From Pocillopora verrucosa (taxonomy: Eukaryota; Cnidaria; Anthozoa; Scleractinia; Pocilloporidae), in NCBI RefSeq assembly GCF_036669915.1, contig NC_089314.1, positions 4,112,120 through 4,176,119 on the forward strand: a stretch of DNA of 64,000 nucleotides. Direction: 5' to 3'. Shown here piece by piece: positions 19,294 through 32,100 of this stretch. The notes beneath the pieces are model-generated. The model saw only the letters and a program-made list of their open reading frames with translations, made no database searches and was not told the origin of the DNA. Numbering within the stretch: position 1 is the stretch's first letter; each line of letters starts with the position of its first letter. A program made the translations under genes and the position numbers.

Positions 19294-22200
19294 ATGGCTT
19301 CTTTCTATTTATCTGTCAACTTTCTTGCTCTGGTTGTATCGGCGGGTTCTGTGAAGACTTCAAAAGGTGTGGTCTTTCTTCCTTTTTGCTTTATTTTCCT
19401 GATATCTGCATCGTCTTTTTAAGAAAGAGTAAGTCGAAACCATTTTAATTCGTCATATTCATTTCTTTATCAAAACACAGGACAAACACCAAACGTCGGG
19501 TTTGTCTTCGCCAATTTCCTTGCTCACAAAGGCTACTATTTGAACGTTACAACTGTTGGTACAGAACTGGTCCAAGACTCCTTTGAGTGCGCGTTCAAAT
19601 GTCTGAAGAAGGATCCATGTTTGTCCTTCAACCTGGCAGATTTGGATGATAACATTGACAATCTGCTATGTGAACTGCTTCCATCTGACCATTACACCCA
19701 TTCAGACAAGTTCATCACCAACCATCTTTGGTATCACCACAGTATTGCGGTAAAATTCTTCTTCTTTTTCTACTTTATCTTATTATCACGTTTTATTATT
19801 ATCATTATTATTATTATTAACTAAATTCGGTTGCAATCGTTAGAGCGAATTTTATTCAACTTTTCAACATTAATGTATCTCTCTATGGCTTTATCTTTAC
19901 TTTTTTATTCCTCGCAAGCCATTTTTAAGTCGTTTTATCGATCCGTCATCGTAATTTGTTTAACTGGATTTTATTAAGGGAGTAAGTGATTGATTTTCTC
20001 GGTTTTAGTCTCCTTGCTCGAAGTTGCCTTGTCAAAACAATGGAACTTGTGTACCTCTGTACCGGACAAACAGTTACAAGTGTCGCTGTGCGAAAGCATA
20101 CACAGGAAGCCACTGCGAAAAAGGTAAAGTTCTGTTTTCTAAAACAATAATTCCAAAATTTTTTCGCGCGCGTGCTTGTCGTATCTGGTTCCCACTGAGC
20201 CATCATCCGTCGTCATTTTATTTCACACTGACTTGTTTTTGCAAACAGAAGTTTTCCCATTTTAATTCATTTTCTCTATTCTTTTTACATCAGTTGATAA
20301 TGACTGCAGCTGTTCATCAGGACCAGAAGGAAAACAGAGATGCAAAATAGGTCAGTTACCACCACCTTGAATTAAGATAGCTTGAAACAGTTCGCTGTTG
20401 AGTGAATCTCATCACATTAAATTCAGCCGTTTAAAAATCATGACTCCGTCGAATTAACCCTTTACAATAAAAGCAAGCTCCAAATCAAGTTTTACTTAAT
20501 ATATCACAATAATCTTACATCTCACAAATTTTCAATGGGATCGGAGCTATTGTGTTAAATTTAAACCATTTCCTCGTATCGACAAGAAACCACAAACTAG
20601 CCAATTTATCATTACATCTCTTGTTCACTAATTTACATGGTTTTGTTCTGTTTTGTTTCGGAAATGGTTCTATAAAATTTGTCCTAATTTTGCTTTCTCG
20701 AAATACAGACGTGTCCATTACATCCGAATCAAGAATAACTTTTTGACTTCGAGAGCCGAGAAAGAAGGCCAACTGTGTTTGTAGCACAATAAACCCACGA
20801 CAGTCGTTTATGTTTTCTTTGTTTTGTCTGTCCTCTAACGATTTTTGCGACTCCACCGCCGGCAGTTTCCAATAATTGCAAACTCTGTCAGTTCTCTCGG
20901 GTAGTCAATTCGGACACAGGATTCGCTTCATATTGACTACGGGCACTGCCAGCGATATAACACATGATTTCATGTATTGTAGTTTTATCTCCTTCGTTAG
21001 GCGCTTAGTGCGAATTAAGTAACAGAAGTTTGTTATTATCCTACTATGGTGAATTAGAAATTATCTCGGAAGTGAAAATTCGATTTGACGGTATGGTTTG
21101 AAAAATTTTTACAATAGCTCAGAACACGTTGAAAATTCCTCAGTTGAAACGTTATTGCGACAAATTCAATGAACTTGATTTAGAGCTCGGTATATGAATA
21201 ATTTCGCGTAGAAGCTGAAAAATTAAGAGTCATTTTAGAAGGGCTTGATTTCATTTCTTGATATATTTTCTCAAATGCGATCATGTAGCCCAAAAAAGCA
21301 TTTTCCTGAGCTTGAGGAAAAAAATCTATCGAAGATCAACCTAAAAACCTCTTTCGCGGTATTTCCCCATAACATACGCATGTCAATAATGATTGCCATG
21401 ACACCCGCTACTTTAAACTTTAAACCGTTGGTGAACACATGTGTGAAATTCGTTCGACTGCGAAAAGGGAAATTCTGTTTTGAGCGCTATGAATGCAGTC
21501 GGTAGGTGTCTAGGAAAACCGTAGACCTTCCACTCGGATGAAACTGAATTTGCCTATGCTGACAGAGCCAGCACGGCAGTCATAAGCAGTGCATGCGCAA
21601 GGGATCAGTTTTTGCCGGGTGCGAGTCAATTTCCCACGCAAAGGCCAAAAGGAACACATAAAAAACAATCGCTGACGCGCACAATATGCGGAAAAGCTTA
21701 GTGAAACTGCCATAGAAATCTATAGAAAGATACAAAAGTGGGGAAGAGAGAAACTCAAGACTTTTTGAACACAAAAAATTATCTAATCATGGAAAAGGGG
21801 GAAGTTTCTAAAGAGACTGTGGAGCTACGTCGCTGGGAGAGTACAACAGGGTAATTTGGTATTATCAACTGAGTTGATAACGTAAACTGGCCGACCGATA
21901 AGAGTTTCAAAGCTGATGTAGGAGCGTTGGCCCTTCGTCAGAGGGGAGGGCTAAACCCTTAAAAGTGGCCAATTTTTACCTCACTTAATCATGAGTTTCC
22001 TGTTAATTCACTATTTTGATTTGAGCGTTATCAAAACACGTTATACATTTAAACTTACAATTTTGTTTGGTGGTTTTTTGTCAATTTGTCTGCCAGACAA
22101 ACTGATTCTGACAACTTGAGAGAACGTTACCCGACCAATACAACAGTCGCACTTGCGCAGACGTTTGGTCGCTGTGTTGACGGAGCCCCTCTCTGGTAAA

Positions 22201-25011
22201 GTACAGGCAAAAATCCCGTTTTCATTTCTCCAAGCTACGTCTGAGAGGACAAATACTACCAAAATCAGATTGACTTTCTCGTGAACGGTGTTTGGTAACA
22301 AATTTTCGGTATTTTAATTTACAAACTCCGTTCAACTACCTTCTCAGCAGTAAAGCTGGTGGAAAGACACTCGAGAACATTAACGGCGGTGGCAGGTTGA
22401 AAGCAAAACTCAGACAAAACAGCCAGCCTTGCAAACGTATCATCTTTTAGAAAAAAAACTTCATATATAACACGCGTTGTCATTGGTAAAAAGAACGTGC
22501 TCTATCAGAGTACAAAACACGGAGATGAGCAAAGCTCTCGCGCCATCTCCCAATTTTTATTATGCCCGACCATATTCCGGACTTCACTCTTGCTTTTTTT
22601 CGTTAATTGGAAGGGAAATTTCGGAACAAGCCAGCCGGTAAGTGGCAACAGAAGAGCCAGATAAAGGTTTGTAAACATGCCAAGTGCCGTAATTGACGTT
22701 ATTATAACGTGAGACGAAAATCCTGGAAGTGGAACGAAATAAATTGTCCGAGTTTTGAAGGTTTTCACGTAAACTTACGTACGATAATAAATATTAATCA
22801 CAACTAACACTCGTACAGTATAAATAGTTTCGTATTCACAAAGTTTCTGTAGTTTCGTCTTTATAGAAGTGGGGAGAAACATTCGACTAAGTCTTGTGTT
22901 TCTAGCCGCCTCCTGCGTGCTTTACAACAGAACAGAGCGCTAGCACAGTGAAAGCTTCTCCATTTGTTAATTCATTTGGTACAACTATCAGATGATTATA
23001 GGGATGTGTAGCTTGCTCACAAACACTATAAAATCGAGGTGTAGTAACGAAGGTAAAACTCGACACAAACGCGCGCGCGTACACACACGCACACACTTGG
23101 GTGCACGCAAACATGCAGACACAAACACAAAAGAGGTGAATAGACTAAGAGACGCGTCCGACATTCTATTCACTCGTGAGTAACAACTTCGTGTTTTGCC
23201 GTCTTCACCCTATGCAATAACCATGGCATCTCTACGACGATCTTTATATTCTACATTGTTAATAATTACATTATGGCCTTAGATAGTTGATGAGGACGCA
23301 GCCCGAACCTGCTACCTTACAAAGAAAACGGGGGAATACTATAAGCTGCCTAGGTAGAGCTGCGCATCGTTCAAAATTAAACTTGACAACAAGGCGGGAT
23401 TCATTCGTATTCTATGTTGTTTACAATTAAACACTTTTGGGCTATCGTCTCCGATAAGCGTGCGCCATTTGGGAAGAACACTATAATACTAATACAAATA
23501 CTGGATACTTCTCAAGAGAGAAAATTGATCAAAGAAAGCGCTGTTGCTCAAACAACTGTCTAAAATTTCTGCAATTTATTTCCTCTCTTATAGAGTACCT
23601 CATGGTTTTTCCGGAGCTGCGTTCTACTGAAAATTACGCCATGAAAAATCCAGCCATAGCTTCAGATCTCAGCCAGTTGTCGCTGTGTTTTTTCATCAAA
23701 CTTGTTCAAGACCAAGGGGATCAGAATGTCGTCACCTATGCTACTCAAGAAGAGGACAATGAAATGGTTCTCCAAATTTATCCAACACGAACAGATTTTT
23801 TTGTTAACGACGAGTTGTTTCGGTAATGCTGCTTATCTTTTTTTTTTTAAGTCGGTCGGGGAATTTCTTATTCGAGCCACAATAAGCCACGATACACAAA
23901 ATGCTACGATCGGCTAGACAGTTAGACAGTTAATGTCTAATAATTGGAGAGAGAGAGAGAGAAAGTTAAACATACAAGCAAACGAAAAGCCTTGGTTTCT
24001 TTCCCTTTTCTTATCAAGATTTAAATAACAAATATGTTAATCTTTGACCAAAAGAATTTTTAGACGTATTTTCCTGACCCTTTGCAAACAACTAACCACA
24101 GAGACTCTACGGGGAGCGAGGTCTCTATTTTATAAGTAATTGCATAAATAAGAGATCGGACGTAATCGTCCGAGTGAATAATAAACAATTGATTTACTGA
24201 CTGACAGTTTTCTGACTATTTTATTGACTGACTGACTGACTGACTGACTGACTGACTGACGGAATGAATGAATGAATGAAAGCACTGAAGGAATGGAAGC
24301 TTGAATGTATAAACGATTAAGTGATTGATCAACGGTTCATTGACTGACTGACAGTTTACTGACTGTTTTTTTTTTAACTGACATCCATACATACATACAT
24401 ACATACATGCATACATACATAAACTATATTTAAGTGTCTTTGTATTTAGCTTTGCAACTAATTGGGGACACTCTAACTAAATATGTATATAAAAGAGTAA
24501 TAATAATAAGCTATAACTACTGACTGACAAACTGGATGACTCTATCGACTAGGTTGGTGACAATGTAAAAGGAGGGACTTGAATGATTGAATATATTTAG
24601 TATTGTTTGCTTTTTGCTTTGTTTTGTTTCAGGTTTACTTCGATAAATCTCTACAACGATAACACCTGGCAACACCTGTGTCTCACCTGGGAAAACACTC
24701 AAGGAGTAACAAAACTCTACAAAGATGGCCAATTTACCAGACAGGTAACGAATAATGCCACTAAGAATTATGCACTCAAGGCTGGCGGCGCTCTGGTGCT
24801 TGGACAAGAGCAAGACTCTGTCGGCGGACGCTTCAATCCTAGACAAACTCTTCATGGCCGATTGGCAAGTGTCAACATGTGGGATAAAGTTCTGCCCGAA
24901 AGCGACATTGCCGCTCAGTACACAAATTGCAGCGTACCTCATGGTTCTGTTGTTAACTGGTCTGTATTCAAAAATCTTAATCATGGCAATGTCACACTTG
25001 AAGAGCCATGA
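19294..25011 (+). CDS. Secreted PAN-EGF-pentraxin-like protein, 6 exons, 373 aa
   Basis: Exons are 19294-19366, 19481-19749, 20009-20123, 20294-20350, 23594-23822 and 24633-25011. The PAN exon has its own variant (QDSFECAFKCLKKDPC). Exon 5 encodes the same protein segment as the 12225-16109 gene, and the last exon differs from it by very few residues (GVTKL for GATKL). The calcium-ligand motif GQEQD and the HLCLTWEN motif are intact. The 3.2-kb fourth intron has no DIRS relic. Instead it carries about 1.1 kb of other repeat sequence (21,190-22,320), shared only with the 49747-55245 copy. As read, the gene is complete. Confidence 0.82.
21190..22320. repeat. Intron repeat block, alternative to the DIRS relic
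   Basis: This sits between GATTTAGAGCTC and the shared intron module, exactly where other genes have the DIRS fragment. It includes ACTGAGTTGATAACGTAAAC, CTGGCCGACCGATAAGAG and GCCCTTCGTCAGAGG near 21,860-21,950, which resemble a dispersed repeat I recall from corals. A copy is at about 51,860-53,030. No credible coding region is seen. Confidence 0.45.
24200..24420. repeat. 4-bp microsatellites in the fifth intron
   Basis: The (GACT)n tract is longer than its counterpart near 15,330, and (CATA)n is also expanded. These are among the few differences between the two otherwise near-identical 3' halves. Confidence 0.8.
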
Positions 25012-26586
25012 ACTACAATGGTCATTTATCGAAACTCTTGCGGAGCCTAAAATCATAACTCGCGTGATGTAAATTCCTAATATTAGTGAATGTACCATAT
25101 GCATGGCTTAAATATACCAAAATATGAAACAATATTTTGTTGAAACGCTGCTTTTGGCCAGTCATTTGGAAAACATTTTATTTATTTATTTATTCACCCA
25201 TTTTACTCATTTGTTGGTAAAATATATTAAAATAGGAGGTAATTTTTCAGCTGACTGGTGTTTGCCATAAAGTTAAGACGGTTACTTGTTTTATTGTGAG
25301 CAGCCTTAACAACATAAGACTTTTCTTCTCTGTTCTAATTCATTCATGACTCTTGAGAATAAATTTAGAGAGCTTTTCAAGATATTTCAAGATCCCAAAG
25401 AAACTTCAAACATTGAGAGGCTAACAGGACGAGCGCTAATACTTTGAATGTGCGCCTATGAAAGTCTTCTAGAATAATAATCGCATATGCCCTGTCGCAT
25501 ATGATATGTTGCGATTATGAGAAAAGCCTGCATGTCCTTAATAAGCCACCGTGTTCTACCACTTTTTGCAACCTCTTTAAATACTTAGCGTGTTTCTGTA
25601 CAGTTTTCTTGGAGTCCATATTACTTACCATCGAAAAACATCGCATGCCCCATAAGGGCCACAGTAGTAGTCTAGAAAATTCTGTATATTCTGCTGTTGA
25701 CATCGTAATTTTAGAACTAGGGTATGTGCTATAGACGGATGGGGGTGGGGGTGGGGGGTGGGCTACGACAAGGTTTGATGTATAAAACTGTTAGAGCGGA
25801 AGTTTAGCTGTTGACTGGCCTACATTTTAAATGTTAGCTGTTATGCAGACCCCTCCCCCTCCCCCCTCCTCTGTGGTGAACCTTGCATTACATCTCTCCT
25901 GTGTTGTGTTACTTGAAAACTACATTATCCAAGCCAATTAAGATGAAGAATCTTCTCATGTATGTTTTCGATGCAAATCCTCAGACTCAAGATAGAGCAC
26001 TTTTCGATTGAGTATCGTAAACGCGTGAAAACAAACCAAAGGAAAGACCAAAAATTGCCAAAAGAATTCAGAGTAAAATTAGGCTGAGGGCTTCCCAAAT
26101 AACAAAACCCACCAAGCGCTGTCTTCAAGCAGTAAAGCTAGATAAATATAATAAAAAAGAAACTTAAATAAACATACGCTTCATTCTTTTCTGAAACTTT
26201 CCGTGGTAGCAGAATTAAAACGAGCTGAACTGGAGCTCTTCCCCACCGTTATTTATCTCCTGAATTCACACATCAAAATCTAGAGCGCTCTAAAATCATT
26301 AACAGCGACTAGGACTGAAAAAAATAATAAATTAAGGGGCATTAGAAAACATCTACAGCGGAAGACAAACAGGAGCAAAACAGGAGGCCAAACGATTAAA
26401 AAAGGAAAACAAAATATTTATTGATGAAAAGATATCATGTCTGGTTTATCGTGTTGTAAGTTTTCAATTGCCCATCGTATCTAATTCCTACTGAGCCACC
26501 ATTCGTCGTCATTTGACACACTGACTTGTTTTTTCAAACAGAAATTTTCCCATTTTAATTCACTTTCTCTTTTCTTTTTACATCAG
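25012..26586. repeat. Array spacer with a strong G-quadruplex-type tract
   Basis: This is 3' UTR-type sequence, then four G-runs in a row at about 25,741-25,762, then a C-rich tract at about 25,850-25,870. From 25,862 it matches the window start. No gene is seen. Confidence 0.65.
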
Positions 26587-28171
26587 TTGAAAATGACTGC
26601 AGCTGGAACAGGTAGATGTTTGACAGCTTTTATCTTTTCCTTTTGTTCTGAGCAAAATGCCGTCAACTCCAATTTGCATAAGTTTGTATATGTCACCGCT
26701 ACCTTCTATCACGCCGCGAATATTCAACTTGTCGGCTGAAAATGCATGACTGAGAATGTATATCCGTTTTTGATCATGATGACTGAATATTGGCTTCGTT
26801 CTTTTTTTCCCCTTTTTTTTGGACCTTAACTTCCTCTCGGTCAATAAAAAAAGGGAGAAGAAGAACGTAGCCAATATCCGGCCATCTTGATCGAACAAGC
26901 TTTGTCAGTGAAGGATTTATTATTTAGAGAACTATTTCGCTTTATTTTAAAAGAATTAAGAATTAAGAATGATTTTGTTTTACTTCGAAGGTCGTGTTTG
27001 TAGCTCAATAAACCCACGAGATGTTTTCTTTGTTTTGCCTGTCCCCTGCCAATCTTTGCGACTCCACCGCCGGGTAGCCGATTCGAACTTAGGATTCGAT
27101 TCATATTCTCCACAGGAGCTGCCAGCGATATAATGCATGATTTCATGTAATGTATTTTGCTGTAATCTTAGCTCCTTCGATACGCACTTCGTTCGAATTA
27201 AGTAACAGAAGTTTGTTACAACTGTCTAAAATCAATACAAATAACTGTCGACAATCTCTGCATTTATTTTCTGTCATAGAGTACCTTATTAAATTTTCCG
27301 GAGCTGTGTTCTACAGAAAATTCCGCCGTGAAGAATCCATCCATAGATTCAGATCTGAGCCAGCTGTCGCTGTGTTTTTTATCAAACTTGTTCCAGACCA
27401 ATAAATTCAAATGGTCTTCAGCTCTGCCACTGAACAAGACTTCAGTGCTATGGCTGTCGAAATTCATCCAGCAAAAACATATATCATTGTTGGTGACGAA
27501 CTTTTTTTAATAATGTGGTATTGATTTTTGAAAACTGGGTCGACGAAAAAAGAAATTTAAACATGCAAACTAACGAAAAATGTTGGCTTCTTTCTGTTTT
27601 CTTAGCATTAACAAAATTTAAAATGTGTCAAACTATTGCTAAAACAAATTTAGACTTACGCATTTTTCTAACGCTTTGCAGATAACGTTTGGATCCTTTT
27701 GGGGAAATACGACTCGGATCAATATGCTAACTAGAGCACAAAAGTTTTTCAATTGTCGAAGGTTCGCATTTTACGGTTCTAGCCCTAAAAGGACGAGATT
27801 TCTTAACCTACCCGGCTTTTGAAATAGTAGCTAACTCAAAGAAAGACACTACTTTGATAAAACAATAATAATAATAATAATGGAAACAATGAGAATTCGA
27901 TAGTTGACATTCCATGAGGTGGCTCTTCTTGTCCACTGCTTCCAAGTCGAATTGGAATGTAGAAATTTTGGTTTTATGTGGAGGGAGTTTTATGCCTCGT
28001 AGCAAAACTTTTCATGGCCGATTGGCAAGTGTCAACATCTAGGCTAAGGTTCTTTCCGAAAGCGACATTGCCGCTCAGTACACAAATTGCAGCTTACCTC
28101 ATGGTTCTTTTCTTAACTGGTCTGCATTCAATAATCTTACTCATGGCAATGTCACAGTTGAAGAGCCCTGA
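26587..28171 (+). pseudogene. Decayed family member, 3' remnant (longer sister of 710-1102)
   Basis: The linker-exon relic is at 26587-26611. The first pentraxin exon relic at about 27280-27510 has one extra base near its start and a lost T in the poly-T run, so its frame breaks twice. The last-exon relic at 28003-28171 has the same in-frame TAG after HGRLASVNI as the window-start copy. The shared TAG shows it arose before the segment was duplicated. Confidence 0.82.
26775..26927. repeat. Foldback repeat, best-preserved arms
   Basis: The left arm ATATTGGCTTCGTTCTTTTT and right arm AGAAGAACGTAGCCAATAT are inverted around GGACCTTAACTTCCTCTCGG. It lies in intron-like sequence of the decayed copy. 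Confidence 0.65.
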
Positions 28172-29108
28172 ACTACATTGGTCAATGATCAAAACTTCTG
28201 CAGAGCCTAAAATCAAAGCTCACGTGATGTAAATTCTTGATATTAGTGAATGTACCATATGCATGGCATAGTTCTAAAATAGATACCAAAATACGGAATG
28301 ATATTTCGTTGAAACGCTGCTTTTAACCAGTTATTTGGAAAACATTTCATTCATCTATTCACCTATTAACTTAGTAAAATGCTTGCAGTAGTCTAGAAAA
28401 TTCCAGAGCAAAATGTACAGAATCCGAAAATTCTGCTATTGACATCGTAGTTTAAGAACTAGGGAATGTGCTAATGTGTGTAGAGGGGGGTGGGGGAGGG
28501 AGGGCTATGACATGGTTTGATGTATTAAACTGTCAGATCGAAAATTTAACTGTTGGCTGGCCTACATTTTTAATGTTAGCTTTATGAAGACAGTGGAAGG
28601 GTTTCCTAAATAACAATAGCCCACCGAGCGCTGTCTTCAAACAATAAAGCTAGATAAGTTCAATTAAAAAAGCTTCACTAAACAGACGCTTTATTATTTC
28701 CTGAAACTTTCCGTGACAGCAGAATTAAAACGAGCTGAACTGGAGCTCTACTGGTTTATCATTTTCTCCTGAATTTACAAATCAAAAACTAGAGCGCTAA
28801 AATAGCAGCAACTAGGAAAAAAAAATAAGGAACCCAGGCACGCTTTAAAAAATTTCCAGAGGAAGACAAACAAGAGCAATACAGGAGGTCAAACGCCTAG
28901 AAAAAAATTTACAGAGAAAGAAAACATTTTAAAAAACATTTACAGATAAAGACAAAAGGGAGCAAATTAGGAGGCAAAACCCCCAGAAAGGAGAACAAAA
29001 TAATAATTGATGTCAAGATAACATGTCATTAACAGAAGCAGATGTTTGCAAAGCCCATGCAAAAGCTTTATGTTGCGTGTCTGTGGCATTACGAAATCGT
29101 GTATCACC
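28172..29108. promoter_or_regulatory. Spacer and candidate promoter block of the 29144-34827 gene
   Basis: Near-identical to 1,103-2,006. It has an extra stretch of about 35 bp near 28,920-28,955 made of a second AAAACATTT-ACAGA unit. No gene is seen. Confidence 0.4.
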
Positions 29109-29129
29109 ATGAAAGTCATTTCTCTTTGA
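29109..29129 (+). promoter_or_regulatory. Upstream ORF (MKVISL-stop)
   Basis: Identical in peptide and spacing to the uORF of the first gene. Confidence 0.5.
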
Positions 29130-29143
29130 GCTACGAGAATAAG

Positions 29144-32100
29144 ATGGCTTTTTTCTTTTTATCTGCCAATCTTCTTGCTCTGGTTGTATCGGCGAGTTCT
29201 GTGAAGACTTCAAAAGGTGAGGTCTTTCTTCCTTTCTGCTTTATTTTCCTGATATCTACATCGTCTTTTTGAGAAAGTCGAAACCATTTTAATTGGTAAT
29301 TTTCATTTCTTTATCAAAACACAGGACAAACGCCAAACGTTGGGTTTGTCTTCACCAATTTCCTTGCTCACAAAGGCTACTATTTGAACGTTACAACTGT
29401 TGGTGCAGAACTGGTCCAAGACTCCCTTGAGTGCGTTTTCAAGTGTCTGGAGAAGGATCCATGTTTGTCCTTCAACCTGGCCGATTTGGATGATAACATT
29501 GACAATCTGCTATGTGAACTGCTTCCATCTGACCATTACACCCATTCAGACAAGTTCATCACCAACCATCTTTGGTATCACTACAGTATTGCGGTAAAAT
29601 TATTTTCCTTTTTCTACTTTATCTTATCATCACGTGTTTTTTTATTATTATTATTTCATCCTTATAATAGCTAAAATCGGTTGCAATTGTTCGATAAAAT
29701 TTTATTCAAGTGTTCAAGGTTAATATATCTCTCGTCGGAAGCCATTTTTAGGTCGTTTTATTGATCCGTCATCGAAGTTTTTTTAACTGGTTTTTATCAA
29801 GGGAGTAAGTAATTGATTTTCTCGCTTTTAGTCTCCTTGTTCGAGGTTGCCCTGTCAGAACAATGGAACTTGTGTACCTCTGTACCGGACAAACAGCTAC
29901 AAGTGTCGCTGTACGAAAGCATACACAGGAAGCCACTGCGAAAACGGTAAAAGGTGTTAGTTCCTAGGACAACATTTTCAAAAATATTTCGCGCGCGTGC
30001 CTTTCGTATCTGATTCCTACTGAGCTATCATTCATCGTCATTTTACCTCACATTGACTTGTTTTGATAAATATAAATGTTTTCCTATTGTTATTCATTTC
30101 CTCTGTTCTTCTATATCAGTTGATAATGACTGCAGCTGTTCATCAGGACTAGAAGGAAAACAGAGATGCAAAATAGGTCAGTTAATATTCCACCTTCAAG
30201 TTAAGGTAGCTTGAAACAGCTTTCAGAGACACCTATACCGAATATCTATAAAAAAAAAAAAACCCTTAAAAAGCTACTTTCCCTTTGCGAAGCCAAAGGA
30301 AATTCACTCGTGTTCACAAAATGATTAAAGTCTGAAGTAATGGCGTTTCCAAGGCAACCACAATCCCGTTACATGGTTTTTTTAGATCGATCTCGTAATA
30401 CGAAGCCAATATCCAGCCATCTTGACCGAACAAGCTTTTTTAATAAAGGATTTATCTTGTAGAGAACGATTTCTCTTTATTTTGAAAGAATCAAGAATGA
30501 ATTTTTGACCTCCAGAGCCGAAGAAGGAAGTCAGCTGTGTTTGTAGCACAATAAAGCCACGTCAGTCGTTTATGCTTTATTTGTTTTGTTTGTGGTGGTC
30601 CTCGGCCGATTTTTGCGACTCCACCGCCGGCATCGTCTAAAAATTGCTAACTCTGTTAGTCCACTCGGGTAGCTAATGCGAACGATGGATTTGCTTCATA
30701 TCGTCCACTGCCGCTGCCAGCGATATAACGCATGATTCTACTATGGCGAAATAGAAATTATCTCAGAAGTGAAAATAAATTCAATTTGACGGCATGTTTT
30801 GAAAATTTTTTAAAATGACTGAGAACACGATGAAAACTCGTCAGATGAAACGCTATTACGACAAATTCAATAAACTTGATTTAGAGCTCAGACAATTTGC
30901 GTCACGCCAAATCCCCGATTGCAGAACGTCTACAAGAAATAAAATAGAACAAAATAAAAGTAAGCAAAAAACAAAAGGTAGAATAACATAAAAAAGGAGA
31001 TACATAATACAAACAGAAAATGAGATGCCACAAAAACCATCAAAACGGCCCAAGAGATACTGCCAAATCAGGCAAAACACAATAAAATAGCAAACGCGGA
31101 GTAAAAACAATTTGGCCCGGAACACGTACGGTCAAAACGACGATGCCAAATCAGGCAAAAGGTGCAAAACAAACGGAGGTCAGACTACTAAACAAAATGA
31201 CACTGCCAAATCAGGCAAAACACAACGAGGGTATACTAAAAGATCAGCAATGACAAGGTGAGGATTAGAGCTGAAAGAAAAGAGACGTGCATGGTAAACG
31301 AGGATGAAAAAAGCTCACCTAAAATCTACCCGCAACGCCAACATTCTGAATCTCGGGCAACCACTGAAAACCGAGGGACGCGCCTTGTAAATTTGCCTCT
31401 GGCCGGGACCTTCCAACAAGAGGTCTTCTATGCAAGGAAGCTCAAACACTCCCTTAACAAAAGACTTGAACTGAGAAGAGCTGTCATGCAAAAAGGGCCA
31501 AAAATAGGCCGAAGGCCACTATGGGACGATCAAAGTGCCGAAGCCAGAGCACGACGAGAGAGCTCTAACAGAAGGGACGATGGCACTTACAGAAGGGCAG
31601 ACCCAATTGCTCTCGTCTCGCCGATCCTGGGCCGAGGCGTCAACGCCGCAGCAGCCGGGGGAGGCGAATTTAGAATTGTAATGCGACGCAAACCGATCGA
31701 TTGTGTGAGGGCCCCATTGGCGTCAATCACTCGAAATACAGAAGGGTTGACGGACCAGTCATCTTTGTCAACAAATCTGCTGAGAAGATCTGCCCTTTCA
31801 TTAAGCGACCTTGGGATCCATTGCGCTTCCAGAACGATGCTGTTAACAAAACAGAGATTAAAAATGTCCATAGCCAGAGCCTGGAGATTAATTTTGGAGC
31901 TCCCGATAGCAACAATCCTGGCGGCGCCCTAATTATCAGTAAAGATTTTAACTCTCTTGTGTTTCAATCGAGCAACGTAGGAAAGCAACACGAAATAAAT
32001 AGCTTTCAGTTCGCGGAACTTTGGCCGATATCTTCGGGTTCCCACATGCCGCTGATAACGGTGCCGTCTAGAGAAGCTGAAAAACCTCCGAAAGCTACTA

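Noticed and set aside
22505..22768. - strand ORF with a hydrophobic stretch in the fourth intron
   Set aside because: Present in two introns, but the matching sequence in the other genes is interrupted by stops. No family resemblance was found.
31258..31932. 224-codon + strand ORF in the long intron
   Set aside because: It runs antisense to the recognisable RNase H region of the DIRS relic and is broken in the copy at 4154-4576.
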